Shown here one piece after another: positions 34,130 through 42,164 of a stretch of 64,000 nucleotides of DNA. The stretch is taken from NCBI GenBank assembly GCA_028712695.1, contig JAQTQZ010000018.1:1-64000 (forward strand), given 5' to 3'. The stretch's first letter is position 1; the number at the start of each line of letters is the position of its first letter. Below the pieces are notes generated by a model that was not told the DNA's origin, did not search any database, and was given only the letters and a program-made list of their open reading frames with translations. The position numbers and the translations under genes are program-made. This DNA is from Methylovulum sp. (GTDB lineage Bacteria > Pseudomonadota > Gammaproteobacteria > Methylococcales > Methylomonadaceae).

Positions 34130-35602
34130 CTATTTACACCCCGAACGCAGCGCATTGATTTGGGAACTTAACTCCGCCACCTGTCCGCCCGTCACATAGT
34201 CATTCTTAACAGGGCTATTGTCGGTGTCCAAATACTTTAGCGTTGTCAACAACTGGCTGCAGGCTTGGGCTGTCTTGAGGGTACCGGCAACCAACAACTG
34301 ATTGCGTATGGCGCCAGGCTTGCTTGCCGCGTTGGCGCCAACGCCAACGATACCGCCGCTAGCCACTTGGGCATCAAAAAACGTTATCAGCCCCCTTATA
34401 TTGCGTGGCGTGATGGCCATTTGCTCGAAAGCGCCTATGTCGCAGATGCCATTGGCAGATTCGGGACGTATGACATGACGCTGGTCGAAACTTTCGCAAC
34501 GTTTAGTGGCGATATTGGCGGCAATACTGCCTCTACGCAGCGCATGGGTTTGGGTAGAGCCGCCGTTGTCCAGTAAGGGGGAAAGTTTTGGGTCGCCGCT
34601 GAGCGGGGCTTGGCAAGTACCATCTTCAATAACGCTTTGGCCTTGGAAAACCGTCTTGCCACCATAATTGGTATTGGTGTAACAATCTGAACCGTTTTTA
34701 CTATTTGCGACAATACTGTTAATCAAGGTCAACGTGCCTGAGCTCGAAACCCCGGCAACACTGCCAACTTCTATCCTATTGTTCGATACGGTTGTGTGGA
34801 TTAGCTTCAGTTCACCACTATTGGCAATCCCGCCTGTGCCCCAACTAGACTGGCTACGGTTACCGGAAACAGTGCTGTTAACCAAGGTCATCGTGCCGCC
34901 ATTACCAATGCCGGCAAAATCGCCATTGGTTGCTATATTGTCTGACACCGTACTGTTATTGATGGCCGCAGTGGCTGCTTGAAAGTTGACGATACCCCCG
35001 CCTTGCGGGGCTTTATTACCTGACACCGTGCTGTCGTTAAGGGTCAAACGGCTTTGATAGGTGTTGGCGATACCGCCAGCCGCATCCAATGAGCTACTCC
35101 CTGAAACCTTAGTGTTATTTAAGGTCAGGCGGCCCTCATTTAGGATAGCGCCGCCATATTGTTGGTTTCCCGTTAAACGCCCGCCCGTTAAATTAACATC
35201 GTTCAGGATTAAATTGCCGCCATTACCCGCAACGTGCAATAACCGAAAACTAGGGGTGCCCACCGCATGGCTACGTTTGATGGTGATGCCATTCCCGTTA
35301 ATCGTAATGACACTGGTGATGGTAGGCAGGCCATTAGGGCCTGCGCCCTGATTGTCAACGGTGTTTAGAACATAATTTTTATTGGCCTTCAGGTTCAATG
35401 TATCCGCACCGCTACCCGCCGGACAACCGCCCGGCGTACCATCGGTATCGGCGTCAGCATTTGCATTATTAATGGCATTGATCAGCGTACACTGAGTGCC
35501 ATCGACATTAATATCTATTGCCTGTGCTGTGCCGACAGCCGACGCTAGGGCCAGCACCAACGCATGACGGCGGAAAGGAAAAGGGGGGATTTGAGTAGCC
35601 AT
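34130..35602 (-). CDS. Secreted beta-helix protein with choice-of-anchor Q type repeats
   Basis: The 490-residue protein has a signal peptide (about 1-29, ALVLALASAVGTAQA) and begins IDINVDGTQCTLINAINNAN, with the CPAGSGADTL motif common to choice-of-anchor Q proteins. A right-handed beta-helix follows with many (N/L)xxTVSGN-type rungs: GGILNEGRLTLNNTKVSG, GGIVNFQAATAAINNSTVS, NSTVSGNRSQSSW. The end of the beta-helix is marked by GSTQTHALRRGS and CDIGAFEQ, typical of the family. Residues 395-490 form a more helical C-terminal domain with two cysteines. Such proteins are exported; adhesion or polymer binding is possible but not shown. No gene partner is adjacent. Confidence 0.75.
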   Translation of the reverse strand: MATQIPPFPFRRHALVLALASAVGTAQAIDINVDGTQCTLINAINNANADADTDGTPGGCPAGSGADTLNLKANKNYVLNTVDNQGAGPNGLPTITSVITINGNGITIKRSHAVGTPSFRLLHVAGNGGNLILNDVNLTGGRLTGNQQYGGAILNEGRLTLNNTKVSGSSSLDAAGGIANTYQSRLTLNDSTVSGNKAPQGGGIVNFQAATAAINNSTVSDNIATNGDFAGIGNGGTMTLVNSTVSGNRSQSSWGTGGIANSGELKLIHTTVSNNRIEVGSVAGVSSSGTLTLINSIVANSKNGSDCYTNTNYGGKTVFQGQSVIEDGTCQAPLSGDPKLSPLLDNGGSTQTHALRRGSIAANIATKRCESFDQRHVIRPESANGICDIGAFEQMAITPRNIRGLITFFDAQVASGGIVGVGANAASKPGAIRNQLLVAGTLKTAQACSQLLTTLKYLDTDNSPVKNDYVTGGQVAELSSQINALRSGCK

Positions 35603-35772
35603 GATAAGTCACCACAAAGGATTGAAAAATAAGCGGTTTGAGTTGCATCAATGCAGATTATCCAGCCAGTCCGGTGACTGTCCATAGGCTAACATAATGC
35701 CGCAAGAAAAATGTGATTTATTAGCTTGTTTGGCGTAGTGGTTGGTTCCGTTATGCTTGGCAAAAAGGTGTT

Positions 35773-36096
35773 TCACAAGGTTTTTTTGGTCAGGCGGTTT
35801 AGCTCTTTTTTCGTCCGTTCCATGAGAATTTTCTGCCGTTCAATCGCCCATAAATCGATACCCGTTTCCAGCGAAATTTGTTGCTTGTTGATCATTTCAC
35901 ACAAGCCCTGGCGCATGGCAAATAACCGGATAATACCCGTGTCCGTTGGGTATTTTCTCAACAACGCATCAAACTCTTTTTTATCGGCTGGGTCATGGCA
36001 ATAATTTTTGGCCGTTTCTTTCTCGGCTGCCGTAACAGACAGCGACACGACACACAGTAAAACCATCAGCAAGCTATTTGTCATCTTGTCAGTCAT
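35773..36096 (-). CDS. Hypothetical small exported protein
   Basis: A 107-residue protein with a hydrophobic signal peptide (NSLLMVLLCVVSLSVTAAE) and a helical, charged remainder with two cysteines (YCHDP and GLCEMI) that could be bridged in the periplasm. The C-terminal end is highly basic (ERTKKELNRLTKKTL). Not assigned to a family. MTNSLLM four codons in is an alternative start. It stands alone between the beta-helix gene and the MITE-like repeat. Confidence 0.6.
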   Translation of the reverse strand: MTDKMTNSLLMVLLCVVSLSVTAAEKETAKNYCHDPADKKEFDALLRKYPTDTGIIRLFAMRQGLCEMINKQQISLETGIDLWAIERQKILMERTKKELNRLTKKTL

Positions 36097-36223
36097 CCTT
36101 TATTTTTGCCATGGCTTCCATTTTGGTTTACCAATCGGCGTTAAATATTTTCCATTAAAGCGTGCTTAAAACTTCCGGTAGAGTTTTTACCGCACTGTTT
36201 GGCTTGTAGCCATAATTCGCGCA

Positions 36224-36350
36224 TATACTTTGAACGATATGCCACAGAGGGTATCGAGCACCTTTCTAATTGATTTTTATATATATTTTATAAAAGGTAC
36301 GCAATGCGTACCCTACATAAAAAACCAAAAACTTGACCGTTTAAAGTATA
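36224..36350. repeat. MITE-like inverted-repeat element with inner palindrome
   Basis: TATACTTTGAACG (36224-36236) and CGTTTAAAGTATA (36338-36350) form 13-bp inverted ends with one mismatch. In the middle, GGTACGCAATGCGTACC (36296-36312) is palindromic with a one-base centre. The intervening DNA is AT-rich with TATATATATT. The 127-bp element lies in the 430-bp gap before the TauE gene, and nothing is encoded. The inner palindrome is reminiscent of repeated palindromes scattered in many bacterial genomes, but only one copy is in this window. A second function, an RNA hairpin or transcription terminator, is possible. Confidence 0.5.
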
Positions 36351-36526
36351 GATAAGGGCGTTCCCTTTTAATATCATTAAAAGCCTGATTTTCCATATAA
36401 AGCCAGTCAAATGATGAATATTTCATTTTTATATCGGTAAAATATTACTGGAAATGGTCGCTTGAAGAAACCATTAAAATTCACAAACTGAATGGCAAAA
36501 TATCTTTTTTACAACCTAACGCCTTT

Positions 36527-37282
36527 ATGAATCCCGTCATTGAACAACTCATCGTCTTCATCGCATCCTTGATAGCTAACACATTTTCTGCATTGGCGGG
36601 TGGCGGTGCGGGATTGATCCAATTTCCTGTGCTCATTTTTTTGGGATTGTCTTTTAGCGTCGCCCTCGCCACGCATAAAGTGGCTTCAGTCGCCTTGGGC
36701 GTGGGTGCCACGGTGCGTTATCTGAAAGAAGACATCGTGGAAAAAAACTTCGCCTGGTTTATGTTTGCTGTCGGCACACCTGCTGTTGTGCTTGGCTCGT
36801 TCGCCGTCATTAACATTCCCGACAACCTCGCCAAATTGGCATTAGGCCTCTTGACCATTTCACTAGGCGTTTATTCCTGCTTTCAAAAAAACTTAGGCCA
36901 GCACTACACACCCCGCCACCGCGATAACTGCGGTTTTGTCATCGGTGGTGGCCTGTTGTTTTTAGTCGGCTTTTTAAATGGCTCAATTGCCTCCGGCACC
37001 GGACTATTCGCCACGCTGATATTAGTCCGCTGGTTTGGCATGGACTACAAACGCGCCGTAGCTTACACCTTAATCATTGTCGGCCTGTTTTGGAACAGTT
37101 CGGGCGCGGTGGTGTTGGCACTGATTGCAGAAGTTAAATGGAGCTGGATTCCGGTATTATTGCTGGGCTCGTTTATCGGCGGCTATCTAGGAGCGCATCT
37201 GGCGATTTTAAAAGGCAACAAATGGATTAAACGCAGTTATGAGGTTATTACGGTTTTAGTTGGCTTGAAGTTGTTGTTTTAA
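36527..37282 (+). CDS. TauE/SafE-family membrane permease
   Basis: The 251-residue protein has eight predicted hydrophobic segments in two repeats, each starting with a Gly/Ala-rich signature: LIANTFSALAGGGAGLIQFPV (first repeat, near 12-35) and GFLNGSIASGTGLFATLILV (second, near 145-165). This is the TauE/SafE (DUF81) pattern of small permeases thought to export sulfite, sulfoacetate or related anions. No adjacent sulfur-metabolic enzyme supports a substrate; cysH lies 26 kb off. It starts at an ATG and has no good Shine-Dalgarno. Confidence 0.85.
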   Translation: MNPVIEQLIVFIASLIANTFSALAGGGAGLIQFPVLIFLGLSFSVALATHKVASVALGVGATVRYLKEDIVEKNFAWFMFAVGTPAVVLGSFAVINIPDNLAKLALGLLTISLGVYSCFQKNLGQHYTPRHRDNCGFVIGGGLLFLVGFLNGSIASGTGLFATLILVRWFGMDYKRAVAYTLIIVGLFWNSSGAVVLALIAEVKWSWIPVLLLGSFIGGYLGAHLAILKGNKWIKRSYEVITVLVGLKLLF

Positions 37283-37568
37283 GATAGGGAACCTATACGT
37301 CCAGCAATGTTTGATGCTGTTCGCCTTAAAAGTTTTACTCAGTATCACAATCGATGGTTGCTTTTGTTGATTTTGATTAATTTAAGTAATTCTCTTTGGC
37401 GGCTTTCTACCCACAGACGTCATTAGCCCCATATTTCCAAATGACAACCTACCAACATAAAGCGGCCAGTCGATTGTAGAGTACTAAACATGTCTTTAAA
37501 GTTCGGCAAGCAAATTGAAGGTATTACTAAATGGTTCGTCAAAAATGATCCCGAATGGAACTAACGAT

Positions 37569-38867
37569 CTATAGGATTTTTGGAGGATATTGCGAAGTGT
37601 GAAAATTACCAAGATGGGAAATATAGTTTCCCTGATAGCCAATAGCAGTAAATATAAAACGAATGACTATTTCCCTAATAACCCAAAAATGGCTTATTTT
37701 TATATTGCTATCACTCTCGTCATTATAGCTTCCAGTGTGGATAATCGAATTACGTACGTTAATGGCAGCTGCAATATTTTCCTTACTAATTCCCTCAAGT
37801 GAAACTGACCATCTATTAGCCAAAGTATTCAGATTTTCTCCAAGTGACCGGCGATTAACATCCTTAAGTTTTGCGTATATCTTTCCACGTTCTTGGCCTT
37901 CCATGCAGGTATTATCTATTAACCATTTTTTTAATACCTTTTTTATGCCCTGGATTAGTTTTTCAAATTTAACAGGGGGTAAAAATAATGTACCGTTTTC
38001 AGATTCTTCAAGATTAGAGGCGATGATGTTTTCAAGTGCGGTAAAAGCATGAATCAACCGAACTTCATAAATACTTGAATCCATAACAAACCACTCAATA
38101 GTAGACAAAAGGTTTTTTACAGGAAAAGGAGGGTTGAAAAACGACGCAACAGCCGTATTAAAAATAGATTGCCGATCAATGTATGAAAAAACAGGAATAC
38201 CGGACACCGAGTTATTTCCAGCTTGAGACAAGACCATGATTTCCAGGTCATTGCTAGCGTAATTCTCTATGATGGGTGTTTTAATCCTCATACCGATAGC
38301 AAAGGACATTACCCCCATAATATGATCAAGCAACTTATTTGCTTGTTCGTGCCAATCAGAAAAACCTAACTGCTCTTCATTGATTTCTATCTTAATAAAG
38401 CCTGTTATCTCATTAGAATCATTAAATTGGCATTCGCCTAGGATAATCGTTCCAAGTTGGCATTCTTGCACTAGAGGGCGTGTGGGATCACTCCGGAACC
38501 CATTGAGCCATCTAAGTACGGCTTCGCGTGGCCTATCGAGTTTACGAACGAACCTTATTTTAGGGCAACGACTAACTCTTAAGCTAATAATATTCTTATC
38601 TAAATCTACTTCACTATTATCTAAGCTGAGACTCTCAATAGATAATTCAGTACCGTCTTCAGCCTTTCCAGTTAATGAAAACTCACCAAAAGACCATAAA
38701 CAATCTTGTATAAAAATGTTTCTAGTATTTACAATAATTTTGTCAAAATCAATTTCGATTTTTCCATAAGGATTGATATATGCCTGAAAAGTCAATGGAG
38801 CTTCAGATCTATTCGCTTTAAGAGAGCCTAAAAAATGAATTGGTTGGGATAGTTTTTGATATGTCAT
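37569..38867 (-). CDS. HEPN-like protein with large N-terminal domain
   Basis: The 432-residue soluble protein is AT-richer than its neighbours. Residues about 240-432 are helical and carry LIHAFTALENIIASNLEE and then RNSIIHTGS, an R-x4-H motif of the type found at the active site of HEPN RNase domains. The first 200 residues are beta-rich (PLTFQAYINPYGKIEIDFDK, IETEINEEQLGFSDW-like) and resemble the N-terminal part of ApeA-type proteins used in phage defence, though not convincingly. ApeA-like proteins cleave tRNA during infection; that role here is inference only. The gene sits alone next to H-NS, IS remnants and cassette-like DNA. A tiny upstream plus-strand peptide (37490-37564, 24 residues) is probably a remnant. 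Confidence 0.55.
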   Translation of the reverse strand: MTYQKLSQPIHFLGSLKANRSEAPLTFQAYINPYGKIEIDFDKIIVNTRNIFIQDCLWSFGEFSLTGKAEDGTELSIESLSLDNSEVDLDKNIISLRVSRCPKIRFVRKLDRPREAVLRWLNGFRSDPTRPLVQECQLGTIILGECQFNDSNEITGFIKIEINEEQLGFSDWHEQANKLLDHIMGVMSFAIGMRIKTPIIENYASNDLEIMVLSQAGNNSVSGIPVFSYIDRQSIFNTAVASFFNPPFPVKNLLSTIEWFVMDSSIYEVRLIHAFTALENIIASNLEESENGTLFLPPVKFEKLIQGIKKVLKKWLIDNTCMEGQERGKIYAKLKDVNRRSLGENLNTLANRWSVSLEGISKENIAAAINVRNSIIHTGSYNDESDSNIKISHFWVIREIVIRFIFTAIGYQGNYISHLGNFHTSQYPPKIL

Positions 38868-39486
38868 TACGGTTTTTTAGGAAAAAATAACATCCATTAC
38901 ATTTTCTTCAAAATGCACGTGATTAGCGAAAAACGAAACCGGTCTATGCATGTGAAATTTAAGCGCTGACGCCGCTTAAATTTCCGGTAAGGGTTTGGCG
39001 TTACTCAGAATAATCATCCACTGTCAGTTTTGGGATCAAGCTACCGATTAATGACTGGCTTTGAACGACAGTTTATCAGAATTAACCTGCCGTTAACTTG
39101 AAAATTAGCAATGACGCCTTTTGGCCGTAACCTGTCTTTCCAATTACTTGCGTTTACATGAATTAACATAAACAATCTCCGTTTCTACCACCCACACCCT
39201 CTTAACCCAAAAACCACTCATTATCTGCAGGTAATCTCTGGAACCAAAATACAGAAATGAGTCTATTCAATTTTTTATCACTTAACTGGCAATAAATTAA
39301 ACACTGAAAAACACCACTCACTTCTATTATACGCCAAACAAAAATAAAACTAAGGTACAATAGCTGCCGGTTGATGTTGAGAATATAATGGGAATTGCTT
39401 ATAAACTATAAGTATTGAACCAATTTAATACCTATTTATCGAATGCCCTACATTAATTTTTAAATTTTATTGGATTTTAAATAACT
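38868..39486. promoter_or_regulatory. AT-rich gap with a 12-bp stem hairpin
   Basis: This 619-bp intergenic stretch carries no credible gene. At 38954-38984, GAAATTTAAGCG pairs perfectly with CGCTTAAATTTC over a 7-nt loop. Below it are mostly AT-rich sequences up to the H-NS start, suitable as an H-NS-bound control region; TTGATT/TATAAT-like hexamers are too degenerate to assign. The divergent genes on each side must have their promoters here. Confidence 0.4.
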
Positions 39487-39813
39487 ATGACAGAGATACA
39501 AAACAAATCAGCAGAAGAATTGCAAAAACTCATTGCAGAAGCACAAGCGCAATTAGAGTCTATGCAGCAGAAAAAATATAAAGAAGTCATTGCACAAATT
39601 AAAGACTTAGCCGCCTCTATAGGCGTGACAGTCGATATTCACGAGGGCCATAAAAAAACAACAACTAAGCGAGTAATGCTCCCAGTGCCTGTAAAGTATT
39701 GCAATCCAAATGCACCTTCTGAAACATGGACGGGGAGAGGCATGCCGCCTAAGTGGATGAAAGCGTTACTTGCTGAGGGTCATAATAAAGACGAGTTTTT
39801 GATCAACCGTTAA
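39487..39813 (+). CDS. H-NS family nucleoid-associated protein
   Basis: The 108-residue protein has the H-NS layout: an N-terminal coiled coil for oligomerisation (about 5-45, SAEELQKLIAEAQAQLESMQ), a linker, and a C-terminal DNA-binding domain (CNPNAPSETWTGRGMPPKW, about 75-93) with the T-W-(T/S)-G-R-G core that enters the AT-rich minor groove. The last residues (ALLAEGHNKDEFLI) close the domain. H-NS binds AT-rich DNA and silences foreign genes. Its position among AT-rich, IS- and cassette-rich DNA suits a local or global silencer. It may be chromosomally encoded or mobile; which one is not clear. Confidence 0.9.
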   Translation: MTEIQNKSAEELQKLIAEAQAQLESMQQKKYKEVIAQIKDLAASIGVTVDIHEGHKKTTTKRVMLPVPVKYCNPNAPSETWTGRGMPPKWMKALLAEGHNKDEFLINR

Positions 39814-39948
39814 TATCCGCTTCAATTACGGCATTGTTTCGTGGCATTAGCCAGACCCATAAGACTGGGAAGTCCTAAACGCCATTTTACATCCCAAGAT
39901 ATTAGAATACGTCATGACTATCCTCCCCCAAACCCATGAGTTTATTTG

Positions 39949-40236
39949 ATGCAGTGTCGAATCGGTTGTGGTGCCTGCTGCATCGCGCCCTCCATTTCTT
40001 CAGCAATGCCTTTGCATCCTTCCGGCAAACCCGCAGCGGTACGTTGCTTGCATTTGGATAATGAAAATAAATGCTCGATTTTCTTAGAACCCAACCGACC
40101 TCTTGTGTGCCGGGGGTTTCAGGCAACAGAAGATGCTTGTGGCAGTACCAAGGAAGAGGCAATGGCTATTTTGTCGGAATGGGAAGTTTTAACAAGCAAC
40201 ACGCAAACATTGTCGACTACCAATGGCAAAAGCTGA
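39949..40236 (+). CDS. YkgJ-family cysteine cluster protein
   Basis: The 95-residue protein starts MQCRIGCGACCIAPSIS and has CLHLDNENKCSIF and RPLVCRGFQA, the cysteine spacing of YkgJ (UPF0153) proteins, which may bind zinc or an Fe-S cluster. The ATG at 39949 is preferred over a TTG just before it. It is followed 72 bp later by a membrane protein gene on the same strand; the two may be an operon. Function unknown. Confidence 0.85.
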   Translation: MQCRIGCGACCIAPSISSAMPLHPSGKPAAVRCLHLDNENKCSIFLEPNRPLVCRGFQATEDACGSTKEEAMAILSEWEVLTSNTQTLSTTNGKS

Positions 40237-40308
40237 TTTCTATTACGGCTTGGAATCAGGCTTATCAGGCCTACAATGCAGGTCTTTGAAACTCAATTTA
40301 ATCCAATC

Positions 40309-40779
40309 ATGAAAAAATTACTGCTTTCGCTCTTGGCCATCATCCTGATCTTTGAGGAATGGCTTTGGGATAGTCTGACAACGTTTGGGCACTCGCTAGT
40401 CCGCTGGCTGAATCTCGGGGTTGTCGAACGATGGCTCAGCCAGACATCCCCAAACATGGCGCTAGTGGCTTTCAGTATTCCGCTACTGGTTGTCACGCCG
40501 ATCAATCTCGTGGCAATCGGATTGCTAGCAAATGGATTAATTCTCCAAGGCATTCTGCTGGAGTTATTAGCAAAATTGCTGGGCACAGTGCTGATCGCCA
40601 GAGTGTTTGCCTTAACTAAGCCTCAACTTTTGACTTTTGCATTCCTGCGGGTTATTTACACCACCATCAACCGATGGTTGCAATGGGCACATCAGAAAAT
40701 TACTGAAACCCCAGTTTATCAATGGGCGAAGCAGTTAAAAACCGAAGTTAAGGCGCTGTTCACTGCGTGGTTTAATTAA
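40309..40779 (+). CDS. Hypothetical membrane protein
   Basis: The 156-residue product begins MKKLLLSLLAIILIFEEWLW and has about three hydrophobic segments (1-18, 45-75 around FSIPLLVVTPINLVAIGLLANG, and 83-105), then a helical, charged tail (INRWLQWAHQKITETPVYQW). The ATG at 40309 precedes a typical membrane start; an in-frame ATG 11 codons earlier would overlap the preceding reading frame less well. No catalytic motif. It is followed by a stem-loop (40800-40837). Confidence 0.6.
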   Translation: MKKLLLSLLAIILIFEEWLWDSLTTFGHSLVRWLNLGVVERWLSQTSPNMALVAFSIPLLVVTPINLVAIGLLANGLILQGILLELLAKLLGTVLIARVFALTKPQLLTFAFLRVIYTTINRWLQWAHQKITETPVYQWAKQLKTEVKALFTAWFN

Positions 40780-40799
40780 ACGTTGCGTTTAAGCAAGCC

Positions 40800-40837
40800 A
40801 ACTAGAAAACCCCGAATAACACAGGGGCTTTCTAGTT
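40800..40837. terminator. Bidirectional stem-loop between convergent genes
   Basis: AACTAGAAAACCCC (40800-40813) pairs with GGGGCTTTCTAGTT (40824-40837), a strong 14-bp stem with one mismatch and a 10-nt loop. It lies 21 bp after the membrane-protein gene and 10 bp before the end of the minus-strand 45-residue gene, so it can stop both transcripts. No T-run follows, so it acts by the stem or with Rho. Confidence 0.7.
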
Positions 40838-40846
40838 ACGGAAACA

Positions 40847-40984
40847 TTATACTTTGATATTACTTAAAACAAAGTTAAGCATCTGCATACCTAAAATAGA
40901 TAAAGGAATCGCTGAAGCCACTAACAGCGCGGTATACCCTACTGCTTTGTAAATATCTTTTTTCGAGGCTGATTCGTTATTCAT
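40847..40984 (-). CDS. 45-residue membrane microprotein
   Basis: On the minus strand an ATG at 40984 is preceded by GGAGAATAACG (good Shine-Dalgarno spacing) and opens a 45-codon gene ending TAA at 40847-40849. The peptide starts MNNESASKKDIYKAVGY and then has one hydrophobic helix (ALLVASAIPLSILGMQ), ending MLNFVLSNIKV. The charged N terminus and single helix suggest an inner membrane microprotein. It was not assigned to a family. The stem-loop at its 3' end supports that it is a real transcription unit. Confidence 0.6.
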   Translation of the reverse strand: MNNESASKKDIYKAVGYTALLVASAIPLSILGMQMLNFVLSNIKV

Positions 40985-41289
40985 CGTTATTCTCCGTTAG
41001 ATTAATAGTATGTCTATTCAATAAATACTTCGGGACGTTTTTATAAAACTTTATCTCATTAAGTTAAACTTAAAAATTCAGCAGTACACACTCTATAAAT
41101 TAGTTTTATATTGTCCTCCAAGTTGGTTTAAGCTCTTTGTATAGAACCAATTACAGGGAGGCAATTCGCAGAGCGATTATATTTCCGTTTATCTAGCAAT
41201 GCTTTGTATACAGATTAAAAATGTGCTCCATCTCGCATTTATAATTTGCTAGGAAGGAAACGAGGACAATTGGCTACTGCGTGAAATCC
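40985..41289. other. AT-rich gap without recognised features
   Basis: 305 bp without a reading frame of interest. It has the promoter of the microprotein gene near its left end (behind TTAGATTAATAGTATG on the other strand, too degenerate to assign). Nothing else stood out. Confidence 0.3.
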
Positions 41290-41956
41290 AAAAATGTGCC
41301 GGTTTATACCCACAGGGCACAAGAGGCGTAACCTGGATAAGGCCCCAAAAAAAGCCAGTCAGCGCGTGGACACAACAAAACAAGCCGGGAAAAAGGCCAA
41401 GTGGAAAATCAGGTGGGCAACATCGGCCAAGTTTGATGATTTTGCTGCCCTTAACGCTTGGTTGGCAACGCGTTCAGGTCAACAATCGGTGCGCGGCTGG
41501 ATGAAGGGCTCCGGCAACTGCTCCTGCGTTGCCCTACCTCCTGCATCCATGCAGTCGTCAATCATGAAGTGCTGTTCGTCCGGCGGGTCTTTTACCCCAC
41601 AGGGCACAAGACAAACAAAGACGGCAGCACGGGGTTGTTGAATCTGGGGTGCAGCGACTTGGCGTGCGACGGTGGACAAGCCACGGCCCCCTACCAAAAA
41701 CGGTGGAAGGTGGAGGAGTTCCACAAGTCATTTACCCACAAGGGGCATTAGGAAATCCAACGCGGGGCTGGTGAAGTCGCCCGCACGCACCGTCACCACC
41801 CAGAACAACCACATTTTCATGTCCATCTATGCCGTGTTCAAGCTGGAATGTGTGAAGACAAAACATAAAACCAACCATTTCGCCACCCGGGCTAAGCTGG
41901 TTATAAAAGCGAATCAAATGGCGTATGAAGAGTTGCAGAAATTATGGGCTGCGTAA
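41290..41956 (+). pseudogene. Decayed DDE (IS4/IS701-like) transposase
   Basis: Fragments of one transposase run in different frames: LDKAPKKASQRVDTTKQAGK and WKIRWATSAKFDDFAALNAW (from about 41330), then VVNHEVLFVRRVFYPTGHK, STGLLNLGCSDLACDGG, YQKRWKVEEFHKS (to about 41730) and SPARTVTTQNNHIFMSIYAVFK to the end ELQKLWAA (41956). The YqkRWkvEE part is the Y-R-E motif of IS4-like transposases. Frameshifts and short insertions break it. A short repeated string, close to TTTACCCCACAGGGCACAAG, occurs three times inside (41303, 41591, 41731) and accounts for at least one insertion. Confidence 0.75.
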
Positions 41957-42164
41957 CATCAGCTATTTAATTTAGCCGCATATCACCAATTCCAATAGTC
42001 TTCATACACTGCAAAAAAAATTGAACAGTAAACGCACCCGATTGGTCTTGGTGTTCATGCTAATATAGCCAAGTGGGCAGCCCATTCTTGGCTGTTGTGG
42101 ATTTAAATAAGGCGGCGTGGGTTGTTAAAATCTGCTCGTAATCATTTGACTTAGGAAAACTGTT

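Noticed and set aside
37490-37564. 24-codon frame before the HEPN-like gene
   Set aside because: Too short to support, no family; probably a remnant.
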